NCBI GenBank assembly: GCA_038213005.1
Contig: JBBQTU010000109.1
Location: forward strand, 1-13,542
Direction: 5' to 3'
DNA length: 13,542 nt
Source: JBBQTU01 sp038213005
Lineage (GTDB): Bacteria; Planctomycetota; Phycisphaerae; Tepidisphaerales; Tepidisphaeraceae
Every line of letters starts with the position of its first letter. Position 1 is the first letter of the stretch. The translations under genes were made by a program, and so were the position numbers. Positions 6,543-11,726 of this stretch are shown here, piece by piece. Under the pieces are notes generated by a model that was not told the DNA's origin, did not search any database, and worked only from the letters and a program-made list of their open reading frames with translations.

Positions 6543-7007
6543 ATGGACACGCTCAAAACAACCATGGCCTGCCAACTCGCCGACGCCGCCAGCGCATCCC
6601 ACCAGCAGCGGACCGGCCACACGCCGCACTCCGCGACGGTGGCGATGGGCGAAGACACCTTGGTGATCACGCTGCACGGGGCGTTGTCGCTGGCGGAGAG
6701 AGTCGCGGCCCAGAGCGCCGCTGGCGCCGCTCAGGTGCAGGATTTCCACCGCCGACTGTTCGCCGCTTCGTCAGACGCGCTGCGGCAGGAGATCAAGCGG
6801 ATCACCGGCGTGCCCGTGCGAGAAGCCGCCACGGAAGTTGAGCCACCCACCGGCGCAGTCGTTCATGTCTTCACCAGCGGCAGCATGGTCCAGGTTTTCC
6901 ACCTCGCCAGGCACTTGCCCGTGGAGACCACCGACGCTGAACCCTTTTTCCTCAATGACGATGCCGGCAATACCGTTGGCTCGAATCCACTCAAAGGAAC
7001 TCCATGA
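6543..7007 (+). CDS. Second DUF2294-like protein
   Basis: The 154-residue product follows the same pattern as the divergent DUF2294 gene. It has an N-terminal helix, a TGHTP element where the other has GRGP, then DTLVITLHGALSLAER (38-53), a DFHRRLFAASSDALRQEIKR helix (67-86), ITGVPVREAATEVEPPTG (87-104) and VVHVFTSG (106-113). The C-terminal 40 residues extend beyond the usual domain. It is more diverged than the minus-strand copy: the DIST signature is replaced by TEVEPPTG. A GGAAG at 6530-6534 precedes ATG 6543. An in-frame ATG at 6564 is an alternative. Its TGA overlaps an ATG of an 8-codon ORF (7004-7030). Transcription must pass the strong terminator at 6461-6512 or start after it. Confidence 0.78.
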   Translation: MDTLKTTMACQLADAASASHQQRTGHTPHSATVAMGEDTLVITLHGALSLAERVAAQSAAGAAQVQDFHRRLFAASSDALRQEIKRITGVPVREAATEVEPPTGAVVHVFTSGSMVQVFHLARHLPVETTDAEPFFLNDDAGNTVGSNPLKGTP

Positions 7008-7030
7008 AGAACGAACTCTTTCACAATTAG
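7004..7030 (+). CDS. Possible 8-codon leader peptide
   Basis: ATG 7004 overlaps the DUF2294 stop by 4 bp, is preceded by CAAAGGAAC (the same Shine-Dalgarno context as the genes at 7097 and 7296) and encodes only MKNELFHN before TAG. A hairpin with a T-run follows at 7051-7079, before the DUF3309 gene. It may be a translated leader or the relic of a lost small gene. It is too short for any homology argument. Confidence 0.25.
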   Translation: MKNELFHN

Positions 7031-7050
7031 TCAGCGTGACTAGATCGGAA

Positions 7051-7079
7051 AGCGACAACGCTATGCGGTCGCTGTTTTT
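7051..7079 (+). terminator. Hairpin with T-run before DUF3309 gene
   Basis: AGCGAC (7051-7056) pairs with GTCGCT (7068-7073), extended inside by CGC-TAT-GCG, and is followed by GTTTTT (7074-7079). This fits an intrinsic terminator of the DUF2294 gene, or an attenuator for the DUF3309 gene 18 bp further on. Confidence 0.55.
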
Positions 7080-7096
7080 ACAGAAAGGAACTCTCT

Positions 7097-7249
7097 ATGG
7101 GATTGATACTACTGATTATCGTGGTGCTTCTTCTCGTCGGCGGTCTGCCGAACTGGGGATACAGCCGCAACTGGGGCTATGGTCCCAGCGGGGGGCTCGG
7201 CCTGGTGCTTATCGTGCTGCTCGTCCTGGTGCTCATGGGCCGCATCTAA
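7097..7249 (+). CDS. DUF3309 family small membrane peptide
   Basis: This 50-residue ORF has the exact DUF3309 layout. A hydrophobic N-terminal span (MGLILLIIVVLLLVGGLP), a short aromatic linker WGYSRNWGYGPSGG (20-33) and a second hydrophobic span LGLVLIVLLVLVLMGRI (34-50) predict a two-span hairpin peptide in the membrane. The family is small, widespread in Proteobacteria and Planctomycetes, and has no known function. AGAAAGGAAC gives a clear Shine-Dalgarno 7 nt upstream of ATG 7097. It sits in a run of small envelope genes and follows a terminator-like hairpin, so it may have its own expression control. Confidence 0.88.
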   Translation: MGLILLIIVVLLLVGGLPNWGYSRNWGYGPSGGLGLVLIVLLVLVLMGRI

Positions 7250-7295
7250 CCATAACCAATTTACTTCTCCACTCTCATTCTTGAAAGGAACACGT

Positions 7296-7430
7296 ATGAA
7301 CAAGAACCGCATTATCGTTTCCATGACCCTGCTGCTGATGTCCCTGGCCATGCTCTTCGTGAGCGGCTGCAACACCTGGGATGGTGCCGGCAAAGATGTC
7401 GAGAAGGCCGGCGAGAGCATGCAGAAATAG
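7296..7430 (+). CDS. Entericidin-like small lipoprotein
   Basis: The 44-residue precursor has a basic start (MNKNR), a hydrophobic signal core (6-20) and a lipobox VSGC with acceptor Cys25. The mature part is CNTWDGAGKDVEKAGESMQK. The CNT-x-x-GAGKD-x-x-x-AG motif is that of the entericidin EcnA/EcnB family (PF08085), small lipoproteins described in enterics as a bacteriolytic toxin/antidote pair under stationary-phase or osmotic control. Only one member is seen here, so a toxin-antidote function cannot be claimed. TGAAAGGAAC precedes ATG 7296 by 5 nt, which rules out the longer upstream reading from 7179. Palindromic element copy 2 begins 9 bp after the stop codon. Confidence 0.88.
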   Translation: MNKNRIIVSMTLLLMSLAMLFVSGCNTWDGAGKDVEKAGESMQK

Positions 7431-7438
7431 TGGCCTTA

Positions 7439-7561
7439 GGACCGGCGCATCAATAAACCGTCGCCGCAAGAGTAGCAGGCACTTTCCAAGTGCTGTCCGC
7501 CGAGGACTTAACGGCACACGGAGTGTGCCTGCTACTTTGGACAGTTATTGATGCGCCGGTG
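7439..7561. mobile_element. Palindromic MITE-like element, copy 2
   Basis: About 123 bp, closely matching copy 1 (2922-3044), with roughly ten differences by eye. Left arm GGACCGGCGCATCAATAA (7439-7456) and right arm TTATTGATGCGCCGGT (7545-7560) are inverted. Internal hairpins are GGCACTT-TCC-AAGTGC and GGCACAC-GGA-GTGTGCC (here perfect). Flanking TTAG (7436-7439) and CTAA (7562-7565) extend the symmetry slightly; no direct target duplication is evident. It lies between the entericidin-like and DUF883 genes and, folded in RNA, could also act as a 3'-end structure. Confidence 0.8.
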
Positions 7562-7611
7562 CTAAGCGAAGCGGCTCGGCGCCGTGGCGCGGCCGATGAG
7601 TAAACACTTAC

Positions 7612-7626
7612 CCGCACCTGTGCGGA
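7612..7626 (+). promoter_or_regulatory. Small hairpin just before the DUF883 RBS
   Basis: CCGCA-CCTG-TGCGG forms a 5-bp stem with a tetraloop, ending a few bases before the AAGGAGG Shine-Dalgarno at 7629-7635. It could modulate ribosome access; this is inferred from position only. Confidence 0.25.
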
Positions 7627-7639
7627 TGAAGGAGGAATT

Positions 7640-7882
7640 GTGACGACTGACCAGACCAGGGAAACCAACACCGTTGAGGGCCTCGCGGAGGCCGCTGGCG
7701 AACGTGCCAAATCCTGCGTTGACGCCGGCGTGAGCGCTGTGAATGCCGTATCGGGCAGGGCACGCCAGATCGGCCGCGATGCCGACGGCTATGTGCGCGA
7801 CAGGCCATGGGTGGCGATCGCGACCGCCGCAGGCGTTGGCCTGCTATTCGGCTTCCTGCTTCGCAGCCGCCGAGAGTCCTGA
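7640..7882 (+). CDS. DUF883/YqjD-like membrane-anchored protein
   Basis: The 80-residue product has a hydrophilic Ala-rich helical N-terminal part (1-52) and a C-terminal anchor. The DRPWVAIATAAGVGLLFGFLL segment (54-74) ends in a basic RSRRES tail. The RPW-x-x-x-x-x-AAG-x-G-x-x-x-G-x-LL glycine-zipper pattern is that of the DUF883 family, which includes E. coli YqjD, ElaB and YgaM. These are C-tail-anchored inner-membrane proteins made in stationary phase that can bind ribosomes. The start is GTG 7640, fixed by a near-perfect AAGGAGG Shine-Dalgarno at 7629-7635. Function here is inferred only at family level. Confidence 0.85.
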   Translation: MTTDQTRETNTVEGLAEAAGERAKSCVDAGVSAVNAVSGRARQIGRDADGYVRDRPWVAIATAAGVGLLFGFLLRSRRES

Positions 7883-7905
7883 ATTGCGTTGAGTTTCAGA
7901 TACAT

Positions 7906-7930
7906 CAGGCAATCCATGTAGGTTTGCCTG
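7906..7930. repeat. Dyad upstream of the Thr-rich protein gene
   Basis: CAGGCAA (7906-7912) and TTGCCTG (7924-7930) are perfect 7-bp inverted arms with an 11-nt spacer, 28 bp before ATG 7959. With no T-tract it is not a terminator; it could be an operator or mRNA leader stem. Confidence 0.35.
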
Positions 7931-7958
7931 CTCATTAGTCACTTGAAGGAGACCGTCC

Positions 7959-8318
7959 ATGAGTACCACATTACTTCGTAGTCTGTCGCTTTGCCTCGCG
8001 CTCGTGAGTCCCGTGGCCTTCGGGCTGGGGTGCTCGGAGAGAGGTTCGCAGAGCAGATCCCATGAAGTTTCGCGCACCGAAAGCGACAAAACCGGCTGGT
8101 TTGGCGGCCAGACGCATGCAGTGAATACCGTCTACAAGAACTCCGACGGCAGCACCAGCGTCGAGACCGAGACCACGACCACCAAGGGCAACGACACGAC
8201 GATTGTCCGCGAGAAGAAGACCACGAACCTCGACGGCACCGTCAAGACGGCTCGTGAAACGCGCACCATCACCAAGGGCACAGACAATGTCCAGCGTGAG
8301 AGCAAGACCACGAACTGA
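7959..8318 (+). CDS. Thr-rich exported protein, probable lipoprotein
   Basis: The 119-residue product has a signal peptide: a charged start, a hydrophobic core LLRSLSLCLALVSPVAFGLG and Cys25. The lipobox is loose (GLGC, with Gly at -3), so lipidation is likely but not certain. The mature part is very hydrophilic and rich in Thr, Ser, Lys and Glu. It reads as repeated short beta-like units with alternating Thr (TETTTTKGNDTT, EKKTTNLDGTVKTARETRT, TKGTDNVQRESKTTN). I do not recognise a family. A strong AAGGAG Shine-Dalgarno lies 8 nt before ATG 7959. It ends the run of small envelope genes and is followed by a GC-rich terminator-like hairpin. Confidence 0.75.
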   Translation: MSTTLLRSLSLCLALVSPVAFGLGCSERGSQSRSHEVSRTESDKTGWFGGQTHAVNTVYKNSDGSTSVETETTTTKGNDTTIVREKKTTNLDGTVKTARETRTITKGTDNVQRESKTTN

Positions 8319-8334
8319 TCGGCATTCGGCAGTC

Positions 8335-8388
8335 GCGGCCGCGCGGGACAATCGGCAGCATCGAGCTGCTGACCCCGCGGGCCGCTTT
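8335..8388 (+). terminator. GC-rich terminator-like hairpin
   Basis: GCGGCC-G-CGCGGG (8335-8347) pairs with CCCGCGGGCCGC (8374-8385) over 12 bp with one bulged G. An inner stem GCAGC-ATCGA-GCTGC (8356-8370) lies in the loop. Only TTTGCCTTGTT follows, so termination may be partial. It lies 16 bp after the Thr-rich protein gene. Confidence 0.5.
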
Positions 8389-8402
8389 GCCTTGTTCCGG
8401 TA

Positions 8403-8765
8403 ATGCGCGGCATGCAGGGGGTGCCATGCTTCGGCTTAGGGATCAAACCAATCATGCAACCATCATCAACGCTTCTCAGTGGCGGGCTGCGACCGAAGAT
8501 TCTTACCTTGTCCATTCAGCAGCGTGCACTGCTGCATCGGCTATTGCATCGGGATCTCCGCAAGTGCTCACAGTCGGTGCTGCAGGCCTGCCAGCGCGCG
8601 GGATGGTGCACCGGGCCGGGCGGCGGGCATGAGCTCACAGCCCAGGGCAGGCGCATTGCCGAACTGTCCGAGCAGGCCCCGCCCGAGCAGAAACTGGAAC
8701 TGGATGACCGCGTTGCGCAGGTTCTGCCAAGCCAGAGTGCGCCACGCTATCGCCTGGAGGTCTGA
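8403..8765 (+). CDS. Hypothetical protein, winged-helix-like
   Basis: I do not recognise a family with confidence. The 120-residue frame from ATG 8403 contains a pattern like a small winged helix: LTLSIQQRALLHRLL (34-48), SQSVLQACQRAGWC (56-69), then HELTAQGRRIAELSEQAP (75-92). The last part resembles the wing plus the L-T-x-x-G-R motif of many small DNA-binding or uncharacterised proteins. The first 30 or so residues look unlike the rest, and no Shine-Dalgarno precedes 8403, so the true start may be an internal codon such as ATG 8454. Competing frames in the same region are low quality. Confidence 0.42.
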   Translation: MRGMQGVPCFGLGIKPIMQPSSTLLSGGLRPKILTLSIQQRALLHRLLHRDLRKCSQSVLQACQRAGWCTGPGGGHELTAQGRRIAELSEQAPPEQKLELDDRVAQVLPSQSAPRYRLEV

Positions 8766-8843
8766 GCAACTGCTCCGGTCCGTTTGCTCTTATTCGGCGT
8801 ATTTTGTTTTCGGTTTCGGTTCCCAGCGGTCCTGCGTTGGAAT

Positions 8844-9152
8844 ATGATTACGTCGTTCAGGCTTGCAGCTCCACTTGTGTCGGACCGACCGCTGGGTCTG
8901 AGTCGGACGTGGGTAGAGGTGAGGGCCGATGGCTTCAGGACGATATTGGATCGTCGGGAGTTGATGCGCCCGGAAACCGCGTGTGGGCTGCGGACGCATC
9001 TTGGCATGCTTGTTTCGGGATACCGGCAGAAGCATACCCTCCCCCGACCTGATCACCCTGATTTCCTTCGTTTTGGCATGCCGGTCGAGTCCTGGCGTGC
9101 GCTGGTTTGGATGGTCACAAGTTTATCGCACGCCTACGAGGCGCGTGTCTGA
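8844..9152 (+). CDS. Hypothetical protein upstream of kaiC
   Basis: No family recognised. This 102-residue frame has a balanced, protein-like composition with a soluble fold suggested by WVEVRADGFRTILDRRELMR (24-43), GLRTHLGMLVSGYRQ (48-62) and FGMPVESWRALVWMVTSLS (77-95). The opposite-strand frames of similar length look like shadows: basic, Pro/Arg-rich and without hydrophobic periodicity. A TTG at 8784 would extend it upstream, but ATG 8844 is the more natural start; its ribosome site is weak. It ends 55 bp before kaiC and could be co-transcribed with it. Codon choice is less GC-biased at third positions than in kaiC, so it may be young or horizontally acquired. Confidence 0.42.
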   Translation: MITSFRLAAPLVSDRPLGLSRTWVEVRADGFRTILDRRELMRPETACGLRTHLGMLVSGYRQKHTLPRPDHPDFLRFGMPVESWRALVWMVTSLSHAYEARV

Positions 9153-9207
9153 GGCTCGTCTGGCGCTGGCGCGCGCCCGGGCAAGTTCTGCTAATCAGGA
9201 GCTGCAT

Positions 9208-10971
9208 ATGAAGGTGGCGGGAAAGAATCGAAAGTCGGGCGAGCGGGGGCTTCGCAAGTGTCCTACCGGCATCGTCGGGCTGGATCAGATCACCGGCGGC
9301 GGTCTGCCGCTGGGTCGGCCGGCGCTGGTCTGCGGCGGGGCGGGCTGCGGCAAGACGCTGCTGGCGATGGAGTTCATCGTCCGCGGGGCGACGCAGTTCA
9401 ATGAGCCGGGCGTCTTCATCTCCTTCGAGGAAACCAGCGAGGAACTGGCGACCAACGTGCGGTCGCTGGGCTTTGACCTGGACGACCTGGTCCGCCGCAA
9501 GAAGCTCGCCATGGATTTCATACGCGTGGATCGCGGGGAGATCGACGAAAACGGCGACTACGACCTTGAGGGACTGTTCGTCCGCCTGAACTACGCCATC
9601 GACTCGGTCAAGGCCAAGCGCGTCGTGCTGGACACCATCGAGTCGCTGTTCTCGGGATTGACCAATACCGCTGTGCTCCGCGCCGAAATGCGGCGCCTGT
9701 TCGTCTGGTTGAAGGAGAAGGGCGTGACCGCCCTGATCACCGGCGAGAAGGGCGACGGCACGCTGACCCGGCAGGGCATTGAGGAATACGTCTCGGACTG
9801 CGTCATCATGCTGGACCACCGCGTCCATGACCAGCTTTCCACCCGCCGCCTGCGCGTGGTGAAGTATCGCGGCTCGACCCACGGTACCAACGAGTATCCG
9901 TTCATCATCGACGAACAGGGCATGAGCGTCCTGCCGGTCACCAGCATGGGGCTGGACCACGCGGCGACCAACACCCGCATCTCCAGCGGCGTGGAACGGC
10001 TGGACACCATGATGGGGGGCAAGGGATTTTTCCGGGGCAGCAGCATCCTGGTCTCCGGCACCGCCGGCACGGGCAAGACCAGCCTCGCGGCGGCCTTCAC
10101 TAAGGCCGCCTGCCAGCGCGGCGAGAGAGCCTTGTTTTTCGGGTTTGAAGAGTCTCCGGCGCAGATTCTCCGCAACATGCTCTCCATCGGCATCGACCTG
10201 GCGCCATGGGTGAAGAAAGGGCTGCTGCGCTTTCATACCTCTCGTCCGACGCTTTACGGGCTCGAGACGCATCTGACGGTCATGCACAAGCAGATCGAGG
10301 ACTTCAAGCCGTCGGTGGTCGTCGTTGATCCCGTGACGAACATGATGTCGGCGGGGGTGGCGGAGGATGTGAAGTCGATGCTGCTGCGCCTGATGGACTA
10401 TCTCAAGGGCCGGCAGATCACGACGATGATGACCAGCCTCTCGTCCGTCGCAGACGACATCGAGCAGAGCGCGGGCGGGGTTTCGTCCCTGATCGACACG
10501 TGGGTGTTCGTGCAGGACATCGAACTGGGCGGTGAGCGTAATCGCGGGCTGTACATCCTCAAGAGCCGGGGCATGGCCCACTCCAACCAGATTCGCGAGT
10601 TTGTGCTCAGCAATCAGGGCATTGAACTGCTGGACGTCTACCTTGGCCCCAGCGGCGTGGTGCTCGCCGGATCGGCGAGAATCGCGCAGGCCGCCAGGGA
10701 GCAGGCCGAGGACGCCGCCGCCAAGCAGGAGATCCTGCGTCTGCGGGCGCTGGCTTTGGCCCAGCGCAAGGCGATGGACGCGCAGATCGCCGCGTTGCAG
10801 GCACAGGCGCTGGCGCAGAATCAGGCCATCGAGCACCTGGCGGATCAGGACCAGGTCAGAGCCGTGCAGGGTCAGGCCGATCGCAGGGCGATGGCGCGAA
10901 GCCGCGAGGCGGATGTTGCCGCTCCGCTCGCCCTGGCCTTGGGCCTGCACGGCAACGGGGAGCACAAGTGA
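9208..10971 (+). CDS. kaiC: KaiC-like double-domain ATPase/autokinase
   Basis: The 587-residue product has two RecA-like KaiC domains. CI has Walker A GGAGCGKT (43-50), catalytic Glu74-Glu75 in SFEET and Walker B with Asp142 (VVLDTIES). CII has Walker A GTAGTGKT (284-291), Glu314-Glu315 in GFEES and Walker B VVVVDPV (370-376). The segment aligned with the cyanobacterial S431/T432 phosphosite reads VSSLID, giving Ser426-Ser427, so autophosphorylation is plausible with a Ser-Ser pair. After the CII core (about 485), an Ala/Gln/Arg-rich extension of about 100 residues, probably coiled coil, replaces the short A-loop tail. CAGGAG upstream fixes ATG 9208; the longer reading from 8983 lacks homology. 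The TGA overlaps the kaiB start by 4 bp (GTGA), so it is the first gene of the Kai operon. Confidence 0.95.
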   Translation: MKVAGKNRKSGERGLRKCPTGIVGLDQITGGGLPLGRPALVCGGAGCGKTLLAMEFIVRGATQFNEPGVFISFEETSEELATNVRSLGFDLDDLVRRKKLAMDFIRVDRGEIDENGDYDLEGLFVRLNYAIDSVKAKRVVLDTIESLFSGLTNTAVLRAEMRRLFVWLKEKGVTALITGEKGDGTLTRQGIEEYVSDCVIMLDHRVHDQLSTRRLRVVKYRGSTHGTNEYPFIIDEQGMSVLPVTSMGLDHAATNTRISSGVERLDTMMGGKGFFRGSSILVSGTAGTGKTSLAAAFTKAACQRGERALFFGFEESPAQILRNMLSIGIDLAPWVKKGLLRFHTSRPTLYGLETHLTVMHKQIEDFKPSVVVVDPVTNMMSAGVAEDVKSMLLRLMDYLKGRQITTMMTSLSSVADDIEQSAGGVSSLIDTWVFVQDIELGGERNRGLYILKSRGMAHSNQIREFVLSNQGIELLDVYLGPSGVVLAGSARIAQAAREQAEDAAAKQEILRLRALALAQRKAMDAQIAALQAQALAQNQAIEHLADQDQVRAVQGQADRRAMARSREADVAAPLALALGLHGNGEHK

Positions 10972-11309
10972 GCAAACTGCCGACCAAGAAGCGGACGCCC
11001 AAGCCAAAGACTCGCAGCGCTGCCGCCGACAAGACGGTCTGGGATCTGCGGCTTTACATCGCGGGCCAAACTGCCAAGTCGGCCGCGGCCCTGGCAAATC
11101 TCAGGAAGATCTGCGAGCAGCACCTCCACGGCAGGTATCAGATCAGGGTGATCGACTTGATGAAACAGCCGCAACTGGCGAAGGATGACCAGATTCTGGC
11201 GATCCCCACCCTGGTGCGAATGGTGCCGGCGCCGATGAAGAAGGTCATCGGCAATCTGTCCGATACCGAGCGGGTGCTGGTGGGATTCGACTTGCGCCCC
11301 AAGACTTGA
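10968..11309 (+). CDS. kaiB: KaiB-like protein 1
   Basis: KaiB binds the KaiC CI ring and is the clock protein that switches between a unique ground fold and a thioredoxin-like fold. The 113-residue product has a basic, disordered N-terminus (1-22), then a full KaiB domain: DLRLYIAGQT (26-35), LANLRKICEQHL (42-53), RYQIRVIDLMKQPQLAKDDQILAIPTL (56-82), the cis-Pro-type AIPT, MVPAPMKKVIGNLSD (85-99) and ERVLVGFDL (101-109). Gly106 and Asp108 correspond to the Gly89 and Asp91 of Thermosynechococcus KaiB that help hold the ground state, so both are retained. The domain ends almost at once after this (LRPKT). GTG 10968 overlaps the kaiC stop and is preceded by GGGGAG at 5 nt. Confidence 0.93.
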   Translation: MSKLPTKKRTPKPKTRSAAADKTVWDLRLYIAGQTAKSAAALANLRKICEQHLHGRYQIRVIDLMKQPQLAKDDQILAIPTLVRMVPAPMKKVIGNLSDTERVLVGFDLRPKT

Positions 11310-11344
11310 TGAAACATCCTCCGCGAGGCGGATTGGAAGTGAGC

Positions 11345-11713
11345 ATGGCCCAACGCGGAAAGAGTGGTGCGAAGTCGATGCCGGGGGTTTCAGCCCAGGC
11401 CTTTGAGCGAGCATTCGCCAGGCAGCCGCAGGGACGGTTCGTACTGAAGCTCTATGTCAGCGGCATGACTCTGCGCTCACGCCGGGCCATCGACAATATC
11501 CAGAAGCTTTGCGAAGAGCACTTGGCCGGTGGCTACGACTTGGAGATCATCGACATCTACCAGCAGCCTGCCTTGGCCAAAGGCGACCAGATCATTGCCG
11601 TGCCCACGCTGGTGAAGAAGCTGCCAGTGCCGCTGCGGCGGGTGATCGGCGACATGAGCGACCCGGGGCGGATACTTCTCGCGCTGGGTGTGGTGGCGGA
11701 ACGAGGTCAATAG
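11345..11713 (+). CDS. kaiB: KaiB-like protein 2, divergent C-terminus
   Basis: A second KaiB-type thioredoxin-like protein of 122 residues. An N-terminal extension (1-30) is followed by RFVLKLYVSGMT (31-42), AIDNIQKLCEEHL (48-60), YDLEIIDIYQQPALAKGDQIIAVPTL (64-89), KLPVPLRRVIGDMSD (92-106) and GRILLALGVVAERGQ (108-122). At the positions of Thermosynechococcus Gly89, Asp91 and Tyr94 it has Ala113, Gly115 and Ala118; in KaiB, G89A, D91R and Y94A stabilise the fold-switched state. I chose ATG 11345 because GGAAG lies 5 nt upstream. ATG 11309, overlapping the kaiB1 stop by 1 nt, is an alternative without a ribosome site. It is followed by the kinase gene after 13 bp. Confidence 0.9.
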   Translation: MAQRGKSGAKSMPGVSAQAFERAFARQPQGRFVLKLYVSGMTLRSRRAIDNIQKLCEEHLAGGYDLEIIDIYQQPALAKGDQIIAVPTLVKKLPVPLRRVIGDMSDPGRILLALGVVAERGQ

Positions 11714-11726
11714 GAACTGCAGGGCC

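Noticed and set aside
8747..9056. Minus-strand frames of 86-88 codons upstream of kaiC
   Set aside because: Basic and Pro-rich with no hydrophobic periodicity or ribosome site. The plus-strand frame at 8844-9152 looks more protein-like.
8983..9207. 75-codon N-terminal extension of kaiC
   Set aside because: The extension resembles no KaiC N-terminus, overlaps the hypothetical ORF at 8844-9152 in another frame, and ATG 9208 has a good Shine-Dalgarno.
9115..11097. Long minus-strand open frame of 660 codons opposite kaiC
   Set aside because: It mirrors the kaiC coding strand, shows Arg/His/Gln-rich shadow composition and no family motif. The plus strand has complete Walker motifs and ribosome sites.
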